Shown: positions 18,414 through 26,933 of the stretch, one piece after another
How the letters are laid out: the number at the start of each line of letters is the position of its first letter
Position numbering within the stretch: position 1 is the stretch's first letter
Assembly: GCA_030831945.1 (NCBI GenBank)
Contig: JAURKC010000013.1
Coordinates: 124,001 to 188,000 of the forward strand
Source: Ferruginibacter sp.
GTDB taxonomy: Bacteria; Bacteroidota; Bacteroidia; Chitinophagales; Chitinophagaceae
DNA: 64,000 nucleotides
Direction: 5' to 3'
The notes under the pieces: generated by a model
Databases searched by the model: none
What the model saw: only the letters and a program-made list of their open reading frames with translations
What the model was told of the DNA's origin: nothing
Translations under genes and position numbers: made by a program

Positions 18414-18992
18414 CTATAAAGGCCATCTTTCGGCAGCCATAATTAGTGCTAGAAAAATTGAAAAAACGGACAAGGCACCAATCCACCATTTTCTACTCAG
18501 CCCAATTTTAGTTACCCATAAATAACTGGTCAATAAAACTATCGATACGACTATTATTTGACCTACTTCTAGACCGAAATTAAAGCTTATTAACGGAATT
18601 ACAATATCCTGGTTCTTTGCCAACATAAATCTTATGGTATTGGCAAATCCCATACCGTGAATGAGCCCAAAAAGTAATGCAATCAAGTAATTGGTTTTAA
18701 ATGCCGACTCATTTACTTTGGGAGGTATTAAATTAAAGATGCCGGTTACTACAATAGTGCAAGGGATAAGAAATTCCACCCATTTTTCACTGAATCGAAT
18801 GATATCGTAAACACTTAAAGCTAATGTGAGCGAATGGCCTATCGTAAATGCAGTTACTAAAATGAGTACATTTTTCCAATTAACCACCCTATAAATAGCT
18901 GCTAGCGCGATAATAAAAAGAAGATGATCTAGGGCATCCCAACTGATGATATGGGTCCAACCTGTTTTAAAATAAAATAGAAAATCTTCCAT
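18414..18992 (-). CDS. HupE/UreJ family membrane protein (putative nickel/cobalt permease)
   Basis: 192 residues with about six membrane helices. The conserved histidine motifs of the family are present: WDALDHLLFIIAL near residue 20, FTIGHSLTLALS near 50 and FGLIHGMGFAN near 110. HupE and UreJ proteins are linked to nickel uptake for hydrogenase or urease, but Bacteroidota copies usually occur without either enzyme, as here, so the substrate is uncertain. It is divergent from the DUF6702 gene and lies downstream-facing toward the M1 peptidase (74-base gap), consistent with co-transcription with that gene. Confidence 0.85.
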   Translation of the reverse strand: MEDFLFYFKTGWTHIISWDALDHLLFIIALAAIYRVVNWKNVLILVTAFTIGHSLTLALSVYDIIRFSEKWVEFLIPCTIVVTGIFNLIPPKVNESAFKTNYLIALLFGLIHGMGFANTIRFMLAKNQDIVIPLISFNFGLEVGQIIVVSIVLLTSYLWVTKIGLSRKWWIGALSVFSIFLALIMAAERWPL

Positions 18993-19073
18993 AAGATAAT
19001 AGTTGCTTTATTGTTGCTATTTTTGTTTTTCAAATATCCTTCATCGTAAGGTAAAAAGAAAAATTTATTTTAA

Positions 19074-19574
19074 ATGGCATCTATACTTTATAAATGGTTG
19101 ATAGCGTTTGCATTATCTAATTTCGGACTTAATCACCATCCAATTTTTGTGAGCGTTACTGAAATTGAGCATAATGCTGTTGAAAAGACAGTAGAAATTA
19201 GCTGTAAGCTCTTTGTAGATGATTTTGAAAAGACATTGCGAAAAAATTATAATACAAGGGTCGACCTGTTGGATGCTAAGCTAAAAGGTGAAATGAATCG
19301 ATTAGTGAATGATTATATTCAAAAGCATTTTTCTATATCAATTGGGGGTAAAAAAGTCAACTTGCAATTTTTGGGTTTTGAAATTCAAGAAGAGGGAGCC
19401 ATTAGCTTTTTTGAAGTCAAAAATATTCCAAAGGTTGAAAATATTGAATTAGTCAATAATATACTCTATGAATTCAACGCTCAACAAATGGGCATTATTC
19501 ATATTATGGTAAATGGTGTTCGTAAAAGTAGCCGACTAGATAATCCGATTGAGAAGGTTAGTTTCTCTTTTTAA
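19074..19574 (+). CDS. DUF6702 family exported protein
   Basis: 166 residues. The N-terminus is hydrophobic (LYKWLIAFALSNFGLNHHP). The core HPIFVSVTEIEHNAVEKTVE followed by ISCKLFVDDFEKTLR matches, from memory, a Bacteroidota family of unknown function (DUF6702), whose members read HPxHVSxTEIxxN and then KIFxDDFE. A C-terminal segment has GVRKSSRLDNPIEKVSFSF. The protein is probably periplasmic. The gene is divergent from HupE/UreJ (81 bases between starts), and its histidine-led N-terminus could be compatible with metal handling, but this is inference only. Confidence 0.75.
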   Translation: MASILYKWLIAFALSNFGLNHHPIFVSVTEIEHNAVEKTVEISCKLFVDDFEKTLRKNYNTRVDLLDAKLKGEMNRLVNDYIQKHFSISIGGKKVNLQFLGFEIQEEGAISFFEVKNIPKVENIELVNNILYEFNAQQMGIIHIMVNGVRKSSRLDNPIEKVSFSF

Positions 19575-19659
19575 AAAAAATCTGATTTTTTTGAATTAAG
19601 GTAGCTGTAGGTTGTATAAAATTAAAATGGGCAACAACTTTGTAATATTCTAAAAGCAA

Positions 19660-20955
19660 CTACTCCTCTAAACCCTCTTTTAATTCTTCTGAAATTTTTA
19701 CTATTAATTTATCGATACGCTGTCCATCCATATCTACAATTTCAAATTGAAATCCCCGCCATTCAAAGGTTTCTCCTGTAATAGGAATTCGCTCTAGTTC
19801 GTGTAAAACAAAACCAGCAATGGTATCAAGTTCATGTTCTCCTTCGTTCATCCATTCCGTCTTTTCAAATCGACTTAGAAAGTCATAGAAGGTTATTTGA
19901 GCATCTACTAAATAGCTGCCATCATTGCGTTTCACTATTTCGTATTCTTCTTGACCTGTTTGAGGAACATCCCCTACAATAGCTTCTAATATATCATTGA
20001 GCGTAAGCATACCTTCCAAAGTGCCATATTCGTTAACGATAAAGCAGCTATGGATTTTTGATTGTTTTATTTTTTCAAGTACTTGGTAAGGACTATTGTT
20101 TTCAGGCACAAATAGAGCTGGTTTGGCAAGGTCCTTTAAAACAGTGGAAGGGTGAGCTTTTAATAAATCCTTGATATAGATGATACCTTGAATATCATCA
20201 ACCGTTTTATCACAAACAGGGTAGGTAGAGTAATTGATTTGTTCGTGTTGTTCTGTAATGGTCTGAACGGTATCAAGAATATCAAACCAAAGAATTTCAG
20301 TTCGGTGGGTCATTAGGGAAGTAATATTTCTGTCGCCTAAATGAAAAACTCTTTCGATAATATCCTTCTCCTCCTCCTCAATAGTACCATGTTCACTGCC
20401 TTCAGTAATCATCGCTTTAATTTCTTCTTCTGTAATGGCGCTGTCTGTGGAGGCTTTAATATTGAAAAGTTTGAAAATAATTTTTGTAATATTATTTAAT
20501 AACCAAACTATAGGATAAGCAACAGAGGATAAAAAATTCATTGGTCCTGCTACCACACGGGCAATTTTTTCTGCCCTAATTAATCCTAATCTTTTAGGGA
20601 CTAGTTCTCCTAAAATAATCGATAAAAAGGTAACTATTATTACGATTAAAACGGTGGATAAGGTATCGGCAAAGGGTTTAAAAAATTCAATTTTTTCAAG
20701 ATAAGGCTTCAAATCCTCACTAAATTTCTCTCCAGAGTAAACCCCCGTTAAAATTGAAATCAATGTAATGCCAATTTGGGCAGTTGACAAAAATTTATCA
20801 GGATTTTCGGTGAGGTGTAAAGCTGCTTTTGCCTTAAGGTCACCTTTATTACTCAAGCTTTCTAGTCGGCCTTTTCTTGCACTTACTAATGCAATCTCGC
20901 TCATTACAAACAGTCCATTTATAAGGATCAAAAGCAGTAAAATTAGAATTTCCAT
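19660..20955 (-). CDS. Hemolysin-family CNNM/CBS/CorC membrane protein
   Basis: 431 residues. Residues ~1-195 form the CNNM (DUF21) membrane domain with about four helices (ILILLLLILINGLFVMSEIA; ALVSARKGRLESL; LGELVPKRLGLI). Two CBS modules follow, with the linker EEEEKDIIERVFHLGDRNI and blocks LMTHRTEI and LEGMLTLNDILEAIVGD. A CorC/HlyC domain occupies the last ~80 residues. Relatives act in magnesium or cobalt efflux; the old name hemolysin C is misleading. It forms a minus-strand run with the GT39 and PAP2 genes but is separated from them by 75 bases. Confidence 0.92.
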   Translation of the reverse strand: MEILILLLLILINGLFVMSEIALVSARKGRLESLSNKGDLKAKAALHLTENPDKFLSTAQIGITLISILTGVYSGEKFSEDLKPYLEKIEFFKPFADTLSTVLIVIIVTFLSIILGELVPKRLGLIRAEKIARVVAGPMNFLSSVAYPIVWLLNNITKIIFKLFNIKASTDSAITEEEIKAMITEGSEHGTIEEEEKDIIERVFHLGDRNITSLMTHRTEILWFDILDTVQTITEQHEQINYSTYPVCDKTVDDIQGIIYIKDLLKAHPSTVLKDLAKPALFVPENNSPYQVLEKIKQSKIHSCFIVNEYGTLEGMLTLNDILEAIVGDVPQTGQEEYEIVKRNDGSYLVDAQITFYDFLSRFEKTEWMNEGEHELDTIAGFVLHELERIPITGETFEWRGFQFEIVDMDGQRIDKLIVKISEELKEGLEE

Positions 20956-21030
20956 TATGATAGAATTATTAAATCTTAAAAGATTAATGAAATTGTTTTC
21001 TTAGTGTAAGCAATTTAAATGTTTTAGCCA

Positions 21031-22689
21031 TTACTTTATTTTAATAATAGCAAATTTATCCAATTCATTTTCTCTTTTTTCTGGATTGATGAATTTTAAA
21101 GATAGTCTGGTTACTGGATAATCAACTCCGCTTAGCAGTAAAGTAAAGGCTTTTCCGTTTTCCTTTAGTATTGGCAAGTTTTTTTCTTTGGTTAAAAGGT
21201 AATCTCCAGATGATATTTCATTTAATGATTTTTTTTCTCCAATGATTCCTTTAGCATAAAAGTGAAGGCTTCTCCATATTGGAAATTGATATATAAATAT
21301 ATTGTTGGTAGGGATATTGTTTTTTGAAATCCATTTCCCTACAGTACTGCCTGCCTGAAAATTTAACAAGGAAGGATAAAAAAAAGTATTTAAGAAAAAG
21401 TTTAAGCCAATGGTAGTATAAAGACAAATGATCAAAAGTGAGTGAGGTGATTTTTTTATTTTTAAAAATAGTATAATAAATCCAATGAATACTGCTATGG
21501 CAAGAAAGGACACCAGTAGGCTTATTGATTGAAAAGGCCAAGCCATTAGCGTAATTAAAATCAACCAAAGTAAAATGAATAAAACGAAATGAGCGTAAAG
21601 TAATGGATTGAATATTTTTCTTTTATTGTTTGCTACTAACCAATCGTTTAAAAATCGTGCAGTAATTATTGCAGCAAATGGAAAGGCAACAAAAATGTAA
21701 TGAGGCAATTGAAATTTACTAATCCCTAGTGAAAGATAGGTCAACAGGAATCCGCCAATTGCAATTCCTTCCTGATTTTTAGATAGTAAGAATTTTTGAC
21801 TAATGATTTCTTTCATTTGAATGATACATCCAATGATAAATAGTAAAATCCAGGGCAAAAAAGACCAAAGCATATTTTGCAAAAGAAAGAAAATATTGCT
21901 GTTATTATTCCATGGAGATTCGCCAGTAATTCTACCAAAGCTTTGGGTCCAATAAAAGAATTTCAATCCTGAAACATTTTTACTTCCATTCACTATTTTC
22001 TCAGGGTGCATATCAAACTGTTGATACAAACCCCAGCTCATTGGAATTAAGCAAATAGAAATCACCAGGGCGCCAAGTAAATATTGCCATTTAAAAATGA
22101 GTGAAAATTTCCTTTGTAATAAAATATGTGATCCAAAGGCAAAAATTGGAACTATTAATGCAATAGGCCCTTTGGTCATCATGCCAAAAGCTATACCCAT
22201 GCAGCCTATGATGAAATGAATTAATTTCTTTTGTTGAAACCATTCTGCAATTTGCCAAACACTAAATATCACCCATCCCATTAAAATCGTATCGGTTCTT
22301 ATGTCATGGTTCATTAAAATAAAACCTTGACAAGAAGCTAAGATGATTGCAGATAATATGGACGTACTTTTTTCATAAAATAAACTAGATAATTTATAAG
22401 TAGAAAATACAGCTAGTACTGCAAATAAGAATGACGGTAACCGATAAGCGAAATTATTGACGCCAAATAATTTTAAACTGAATGAACTAATCCAAAAAAG
22501 AAAAGGAGGTTTATCTAAGTAATCATTTCCTAAATCAACTACTTGAAGGTAATTTCCGCTCGCCATCATTTCCCGACTCATTGAAGCGTATTGTGCTGCA
22601 TCAATATCCATAATGTCAATTCCAAATCCAATGAAGCAGATTAGTGCAAGGGAAGTGAAAATAATATATAGGTTTTTATTGTTTGTCAT
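21031..22689 (-). CDS. GT39-type integral membrane glycosyltransferase (ArnT-like)
   Basis: 552 residues with about 11-12 membrane helices. The first periplasmic loop has DIMDIDAAQYASMSREMM and the conserved YLDKPPFLFWIS, which correspond to the catalytic D-E-x-x-Y and the KPP motif of ArnT and related lipid-to-lipid-A glycosyltransferases. The second loop contains TKGPIALIVP. Such enzymes move a sugar from a polyprenyl-phosphate donor onto lipid A or protein in the periplasm. It overlaps functionally with the PAP2 phosphatase 3 bases upstream and with the DPM1-like GT2 gene nearby, which could make the polyprenyl-phosphate sugar donor. Confidence 0.88.
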   Translation of the reverse strand: MTNNKNLYIIFTSLALICFIGFGIDIMDIDAAQYASMSREMMASGNYLQVVDLGNDYLDKPPFLFWISSFSLKLFGVNNFAYRLPSFLFAVLAVFSTYKLSSLFYEKSTSILSAIILASCQGFILMNHDIRTDTILMGWVIFSVWQIAEWFQQKKLIHFIIGCMGIAFGMMTKGPIALIVPIFAFGSHILLQRKFSLIFKWQYLLGALVISICLIPMSWGLYQQFDMHPEKIVNGSKNVSGLKFFYWTQSFGRITGESPWNNNSNIFFLLQNMLWSFLPWILLFIIGCIIQMKEIISQKFLLSKNQEGIAIGGFLLTYLSLGISKFQLPHYIFVAFPFAAIITARFLNDWLVANNKRKIFNPLLYAHFVLFILLWLILITLMAWPFQSISLLVSFLAIAVFIGFIILFLKIKKSPHSLLIICLYTTIGLNFFLNTFFYPSLLNFQAGSTVGKWISKNNIPTNNIFIYQFPIWRSLHFYAKGIIGEKKSLNEISSGDYLLTKEKNLPILKENGKAFTLLLSGVDYPVTRLSLKFINPEKRENELDKFAIIKIK

Positions 22690-22692
22690 AAA

Positions 22693-23268
22693 TTATTTCA
22701 CCGAAGGCGATCCGATTTTTTGGGTGAAAACTTTTGCAGTACAATATCCAATTGCACATCCAAGGATTGCTCCTCCTATAATGTCAAAAGGAAAATGTAC
22801 TCCTACGTATACTTGTGCGTATGAAATTAAGGCTGCCCATAAAAAGAATAAATACGTATAATTGCCCCAACTATCTTTCATAGTAATGTAAATGAACATC
22901 GCAATTCCAAAATGATTAGCTGCATGTGATGAAGTAAAACTTCCGTTTTGTCCGCAGTTGGGTAAAAGTAAACGGATAGTATCTGCTATCTCCAAATCAT
23001 TACAGGGTCTTTTTCTTCCAATTAATGGCTTAATAATTCTGCTACTGATAAGGTCAGTTGATGCTGCAGTTAATCCCATTCCAATAATCCAACTTAAGGC
23101 CTTTTTTGGGAAGTTATAAATTGCATAAATAATAAAAAAAAGATACAGTGGAATCCATGATAAAGGTTCACGAAAAAAAGGCAGTACAGTATCAAAAAAT
23201 GAATTGGCAGAACTTTGATTGATTTTAGAAAACAACCACTTGTCAAAGTTGATGAGCTTATTAAACAT
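22693..23268 (-). CDS. PAP2 family membrane phosphatase
   Basis: 191 residues with about five helices. Catalytic motifs of the PAP2 superfamily are visible: KPLIGRKRPCND (K-x6-RP), GSFTSSHAANHF (PSGH-like) and VYVGVHFPFDIIGGA (SRxxxxxHxxxD-like). The second motif reads SFTSSHA, with Thr-Ser-Ser-His in place of Pro-Ser-Gly-His, the variation seen in many Bacteroidota. It should remove phosphate from a lipid such as undecaprenyl diphosphate or a phosphatidyl lipid. Its stop is 3 bases from the start of the GT39 gene, so they are in one operon. Confidence 0.9.
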   Translation of the reverse strand: MFNKLINFDKWLFSKINQSSANSFFDTVLPFFREPLSWIPLYLFFIIYAIYNFPKKALSWIIGMGLTAASTDLISSRIIKPLIGRKRPCNDLEIADTIRLLLPNCGQNGSFTSSHAANHFGIAMFIYITMKDSWGNYTYLFFLWAALISYAQVYVGVHFPFDIIGGAILGCAIGYCTAKVFTQKIGSPSVK

Positions 23269-23605
23269 AATAATTACTTATTCCTGGTTTATAAAATAAA
23301 TAAGGAACTAAAAGTATTCACTTGATTATTTAGCATGAAGGGTTATAAATATTGAGCTTTTTATTAAACTATAATACAATATGTTAAAAATACATGTTTT
23401 TTAATTAAATAAACAAATCCAGTGCATTCTAGGGCTAGATTCAATTTTGTTATTAAACGGCTAAATTATTTGGGCCAGACTAAATACGCATTAATATTAT
23501 TGTTTTTTTATTCAACAGTAGTTTTAAAGTTATAATTTGCAGAATCATAAAATCATTTTACACTGAGTTTAAATCAGTAGACAACCTTTCAATTTTTTAC
23601 ATTTA
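23269..23605. other. Intergenic region between divergent PAP2 and GT2 genes
   Basis: 337 AT-rich bases between two outward-facing starts. Promoters for both genes should lie here. I found no exact TAnnTTTG at a useful distance for either; the nearest is ATAATTTG around 23534-23541. No ORF, RNA gene or repeat seen. Confidence 0.5.
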
Positions 23606-24322
23606 ATGAACAAACTTTCGATTGTAATACCTGCCTATAATGAGGCTAAAACTATTCAAGAGGTGCTTCAAAAAGTATTAGATGTGGAGTTGCCTGAGGG
23701 ATTTCAAAAAGAAATTTTACTTATCAATGATAGTTCAACTGATCAAACCGAAGGAGTGGTTCAAGGATTTATTGATTCACATAAGGAGGCAGAAATTAAG
23801 TATTTTAAACATGAGGTGAATCAGGGAAAGGGGGCGGCCATCCATACTGGTATTGTAGAAGCGACAGGCAATTATATTATTATTCAGGATGCAGATCTTG
23901 AGTACGATCCATCAGAATATACAATATTATTAGATCCAATTATTAACGGAAGAGCAGATGTTGTTTTTGGAAGTAGATTCATTGGTGGCAAACCGCATAG
24001 AATTTTATTCTTTTGGCATACAATAGGAAATAAGCTGTTGACCTTTGCCTCCAACTTATTTTCAAATCTGAATCTAACGGATATGGAGACATGCTACAAG
24101 TTGTTTAGAGCTGATATTATTAAATCAATTCAATTAAAGGAAAAACGGTTCGGATTTGAACCTGAGGTTACTCAAAAAATTGCTCGTATTAAAGGAATTC
24201 GTATTTATGAAGTGGGGATTTCTTATTATGGCCGGACCTATGAAGAAGGAAAAAAAATTAATTGGAAAGATGGATTCAGAGCACTGTATTGTATTTTAAA
24301 ATATGGCTTATTTAAAATGTAA
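23606..24322 (+). CDS. GT2 glycosyltransferase of the dolichol-phosphate mannosyltransferase type
   Basis: 238 residues. GT-A fold: LSIVIPAYNEAKTIQEVLQK at the start, LLINDSSTDQTEGVV, the DxD metal site IIQDADLEYDPSEY, and the acceptor region DMETCYKLFRADII then FGFEPEVTQKIARI. There are no membrane helices, so it resembles DPM1 rather than GtrB. It likely makes a polyprenyl-phosphate hexose on the cytoplasmic face. The GT39 enzyme a kilobase away needs such a donor, so the two may work together with the PAP2 phosphatase that recycles the lipid carrier. This link is inference from proximity. Confidence 0.9.
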   Translation: MNKLSIVIPAYNEAKTIQEVLQKVLDVELPEGFQKEILLINDSSTDQTEGVVQGFIDSHKEAEIKYFKHEVNQGKGAAIHTGIVEATGNYIIIQDADLEYDPSEYTILLDPIINGRADVVFGSRFIGGKPHRILFFWHTIGNKLLTFASNLFSNLNLTDMETCYKLFRADIIKSIQLKEKRFGFEPEVTQKIARIKGIRIYEVGISYYGRTYEEGKKINWKDGFRALYCILKYGLFKM

Positions 24323-24475
24323 TTTAAACCTTCACCTATCCAATAAGTCCTCCGATTTTAAATTGATTTATTGTCAGCATGAATGAGTATCCACGAAAAG
24401 CTGTTGTATGAACAGTTATGGGGCAATCGGAAACCATTTTTAATCGACGATGGTATTCTTTTGATAACTGTGGTT

Positions 24476-24784
24476 TTATCCAAAAAATTTGATGTATAAT
24501 GCAATCGAGCCGTATAGGGCGGTAGTCCAAAAAATACCTTTAGCAGTTTTATCGATTCTAGCATTGACGAATAATGTAAATAACAAAGCATTTACAAAAA
24601 GAGATACGCTGATCCATGCGGTTATCAAGTTATGATTCATGGTCATCCATTGATACATTTCTTTCAGCGTGAAGCTGTTGTATCTTAAAAATTTAAAAAT
24701 AGAAAATCCAATAAGCGGGCCAATGAGTCCCAATAGAATTCCTAGTAAGAAATTATCTTTTTTAAAGGTTATTTTATTTTCCAA
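24476..24784 (-). CDS. Small membrane protein of unknown function
   Basis: 102 residues. It starts at a TTG at 24784, overlapping the end of surE by 16 bases; I see no ATG that would keep the first helix. Three hydrophobic segments are visible (FLLGILLGLIGPLIGFSIF; AWISVSLFVNALLFTLFV; GIFWTTALYGSIALYIKFF). No known motif is recognised. Overlap with surE indicates translational coupling in the operon running from the 153-residue protein through surE. Confidence 0.65.
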   Translation of the reverse strand: MENKITFKKDNFLLGILLGLIGPLIGFSIFKFLRYNSFTLKEMYQWMTMNHNLITAWISVSLFVNALLFTLFVNARIDKTAKGIFWTTALYGSIALYIKFFG

Positions 24785-25551
24785 TTTTTTTCTAATGTTT
24801 GTTTGAGTTGGTAATTGGTTAAATCAAATTGAATAGGAACTACACTTACATAATTATTTTTTAGTGCCCATACATCGGTATCTTTTCCTTTATCCATATT
24901 CACAAATTCACCTGTAAGCCAGTAATATTTTTTTCCTTGAGGGTCTTTGCGTTCTTTAAAATCTTCTTCATATTTCGCATAGGCCTGTCTGCAAATTTTT
25001 ATCCCTTTAATTTGTTCTACTGGAACTGAGGGAATATTTACATTCAATAGCATATGTTTATCCATCTTCTTAAGCAGTAGGCTGCTGACAATTTTTGTTA
25101 CATAATGTTTTGCTGGTCCAAAATCGGCTTCGTAATTGTAGTTCAATAAAGAAAATCCAATACTTGGGATACTTTCGATGGAGGCTTCCATTGCGGCACT
25201 CATGGTTCCACTATAAATAACATTGATAGAATGATTAGCCCCATGATTGATACCGCTTAAACACAGATCGGGTTTACGATGTAAAATTTTGTCTACTGCA
25301 AGTTTAACACAGTCAACAGGAGTTCCACTGGTTTGCCATGCTTCTACACCCTCAAAAAGGTCTATTTTATTCATTCGCAGCGGCTGACCAATGGTAATCG
25401 CATGGCCCATAGCGCTCTGGGGTTTATCGGGAGCTACTACTATTATTTTGCCCAGTCCTTTTACCGCTTCTACTAAATTACGGATACCCGGTGCAGTTAT
25501 ACCATCATCATTAGTAATTAAAATAGTAGGTAGTGCGGTTGATTTTGCCAT
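24769..25551 (-). CDS. surE: 5'/3'-nucleotidase SurE
   Basis: 260 residues from the ATG at 25551. A longer frame reaches 25611 but would overlap the preceding gene and adds residues not in the family. The N-terminus TILITNDDGITAPGI holds the paired Asp that bind the metal, followed by VVAPDKPQSAMGHAIT, CVKLAVDKIL and SGINHGANHSINVIYSGT with the Asn and Gly-rich phosphate site. SurE dephosphorylates nucleoside 5'- and 3'-monophosphates and short polyphosphate in stationary phase. It is the middle gene of a three-gene minus-strand unit with two small membrane proteins. Confidence 0.95.
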   Translation of the reverse strand: MAKSTALPTILITNDDGITAPGIRNLVEAVKGLGKIIVVAPDKPQSAMGHAITIGQPLRMNKIDLFEGVEAWQTSGTPVDCVKLAVDKILHRKPDLCLSGINHGANHSINVIYSGTMSAAMEASIESIPSIGFSLLNYNYEADFGPAKHYVTKIVSSLLLKKMDKHMLLNVNIPSVPVEQIKGIKICRQAYAKYEEDFKERKDPQGKKYYWLTGEFVNMDKGKDTDVWALKNNYVSVVPIQFDLTNYQLKQTLEKNWKIK

Positions 25552-25579
25552 ACTTGAAAAGCATTTATTAAAATCGAAA

Positions 25580-26041
25580 TTAATTAAACCATCTGAAGTA
25601 GGGTCTTTCAATCAATTGTCTGAAGGGCCATGGAATAGAAATAAAAATTAGTAGCAGTGCAATGCCAAAGAATATCAGCATACGTTTATGTTTAGCAGGG
25701 TCGGTTTGAGCTTTTTTAACTGAAGCTCTTCCAATATGAACGAGTACCCAGGCTATTATGAGTACACTCATATGCTCCATCGTAAAAAAACGACTGTTAG
25801 CGTCTTTCATATTATTTCCCAAATCTTTTAGGCGTTCAAACCATCCGTTAAAAAAATACAAAATTAACCCAATCAACAGTTGAATATCACAACTGATCAT
25901 GAACAGTAAATTACTTCTATTATCATTGGAGGAAAAGGTTCTTTTGGAGAAAAAACCAGTTAGCGCATTGACTAGTGTCCATAGGCCGAAAATTAAAACA
26001 GCCCAACGAAAAAGGCTATGTAATATTAGTACTATTTGCAT
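25580..26041 (-). CDS. Four-helix membrane protein (annotated cytochrome b-like in relatives)
   Basis: 153 residues with four hydrophobic segments (VLILHSLFRWAVLIFGLWTL; MISCDIQLLIGLILYFF; MEHMSVLIIAWVLVHIGRAS; ILIFFGIALLLIFISIPWPF). Histidines near membrane edges (HSLFRW, MEHMS, VHIGR, AKHKRM) recall the heme-ligating pattern of small cytochrome b proteins, and I remember Bacteroidota homologues being called cytochrome B. Heme binding is not proven. It precedes surE by 28 bases and has a -7 box just upstream. Confidence 0.65.
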   Translation of the reverse strand: MQIVLILHSLFRWAVLIFGLWTLVNALTGFFSKRTFSSNDNRSNLLFMISCDIQLLIGLILYFFNGWFERLKDLGNNMKDANSRFFTMEHMSVLIIAWVLVHIGRASVKKAQTDPAKHKRMLIFFGIALLLIFISIPWPFRQLIERPYFRWFN

Positions 26042-26053
26042 ATATTTTTTTTA

Positions 26054-26061
26054 CAAAAGTA
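26054..26061 (-). promoter_or_regulatory. -7 box for the membrane protein-surE operon
   Basis: TACTTTTG on the minus strand is an exact TAnnTTTG, ending 12 bases before the ATG at 26041. No TTG -33 is evident at 17-23 bases. Confidence 0.4.
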
Positions 26062-26127
26062 AGCACTAGGCCGCTCATCTCTTAAAATTTATTAGGACTA
26101 TAAAAAAGACCACTAAAAAATAAAATA

Positions 26128-26174
26128 TTTGGAATAACTAAAAAAGTTAGTATATTTGTACTAATCAAATTAGT
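26128..26174 (+). promoter_or_regulatory. Consensus promoter overlaid by two tandem ACTAA-N5-TTAGT operators
   Basis: TTTG at 26128-26131, a 19-base spacer and TATATTTG at 26151-26158 make a textbook Bacteroidota promoter with start near 26165. Two inverted repeats of the same format overlap it: ACTAA at 26137-26141 with TTAGT at 26147-26151, and ACTAA at 26160-26164 with TTAGT at 26170-26174. They are exactly 23 bases apart. The first fills the space between the two promoter boxes; the second covers the start site. A protein bound there would block RNA polymerase, consistent with self-repression by the S24 regulator that follows. Confidence 0.75.
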
Positions 26175-26180
26175 TATACT

Positions 26181-26933
26181 ATGTCACAGGCTGGCCAAAA
26201 TCTAAAATATCTGCGTAAACTACGTGGATGGACACAGGAGGAATTTGCAGTTAAACTTGGAATTAAACGATCGCTTATAGGCGCTTATGAGGAGGAAAGG
26301 GCAGATCCAAGGCTTGAAGTACTAGAAATTGTGGGGGATACTTTCAAGCTTAGTTTAGACGAATTGTTATTAAAGGACCTCAGTAATACGGGGGATAGTT
26401 TTTTGGCCAAGCGTAGGCAGCAAAAAATGATGACCGTTGATAGGAATCTTATTCATTTTGTACCCGTAAAAGCTGCCGCTGGTTACCTTGCTGGATATGC
26501 AGACAGTGAGTTTATTGACGAGTTGAATACCTTTACGCTTCCCATGTTGGCAGGTGGAAATTATCGAGCATTTGAAATAATTGGTGATAGTATGATGCCT
26601 ACACCTAGTGGAAGTATTATTGTGGGAGAAAAGGTAGACGATTCGGAAGATGTTAAAAATGACCAAGCATATATTGTGGTTAGTCGAAATGAGGGAATAG
26701 TCTATAAGAGAATAGTAAAGAATAATCGTTTAAAAAATAAGTTGACCTTGGTAAGTGATAACCCCCAATATCAGCCTTACCAGGTAAATGCAGAAGACAT
26801 CGTAGAACTTTGGCAGGCACAAATGGTAATTAGTAAAGTAAGTGCCCAACAACGCTGGGATATGAATTCTTTAGCAACGATGGTGAATAATCTTCAAAGT
26901 CAAGTTACTACCTTAAAAAAGAAAATGAACTAG
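26181..26933 (+). CDS. LexA-like XRE-family repressor with S24 self-cleaving peptidase domain
   Basis: 250 residues. Residues ~8-62 are an XRE helix-turn-helix (LRGWTQEEFAVKLGIKRSLI then GAYEEERADPRLEVLEIV). A hinge carries VPVKAAAGYLAGY, which includes Ala-Gly pairs like those cut in LexA and lambda CI. The peptidase part has the serine in IIGDSMMPTPSG and the lysine in GIVYKRIVK, the Ser-Lys dyad of S24 enzymes. The C-terminal end is a short coiled coil (TMVNNLQSQVTTLKKKM). It probably represses its own gene through the tandem operators upstream and is inactivated by RecA-type or metabolite-triggered cleavage. Surroundings are housekeeping, so it is not a prophage repressor. Confidence 0.9.
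   Translation: MSQAGQNLKYLRKLRGWTQEEFAVKLGIKRSLIGAYEEERADPRLEVLEIVGDTFKLSLDELLLKDLSNTGDSFLAKRRQQKMMTVDRNLIHFVPVKAAAGYLAGYADSEFIDELNTFTLPMLAGGNYRAFEIIGDSMMPTPSGSIIVGEKVDDSEDVKNDQAYIVVSRNEGIVYKRIVKNNRLKNKLTLVSDNPQYQPYQVNAEDIVELWQAQMVISKVSAQQRWDMNSLATMVNNLQSQVTTLKKKMN

Noticed and set aside
19573..19592. A-run/T-run hairpin after the DUF6702 gene as a terminator
   Set aside because: The stem is only A-T pairs with a five-base loop, too weak to call.
23269..23605. Hidden small RNA or tRNA in the PAP2-GT2 gap
   Set aside because: No cloverleaf, no GC-rich stem and no terminator could be found by eye.
24336..24591. Two minus-strand ORFs of 64 and 77 codons after the GT2 gene
   Set aside because: They overlap the small membrane protein gene in other frames or run through the gap with no start signal or domain.
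26181..26933. Prophage repressor
   Set aside because: No integrase, structural or lysis genes nearby; all neighbours are core genes.
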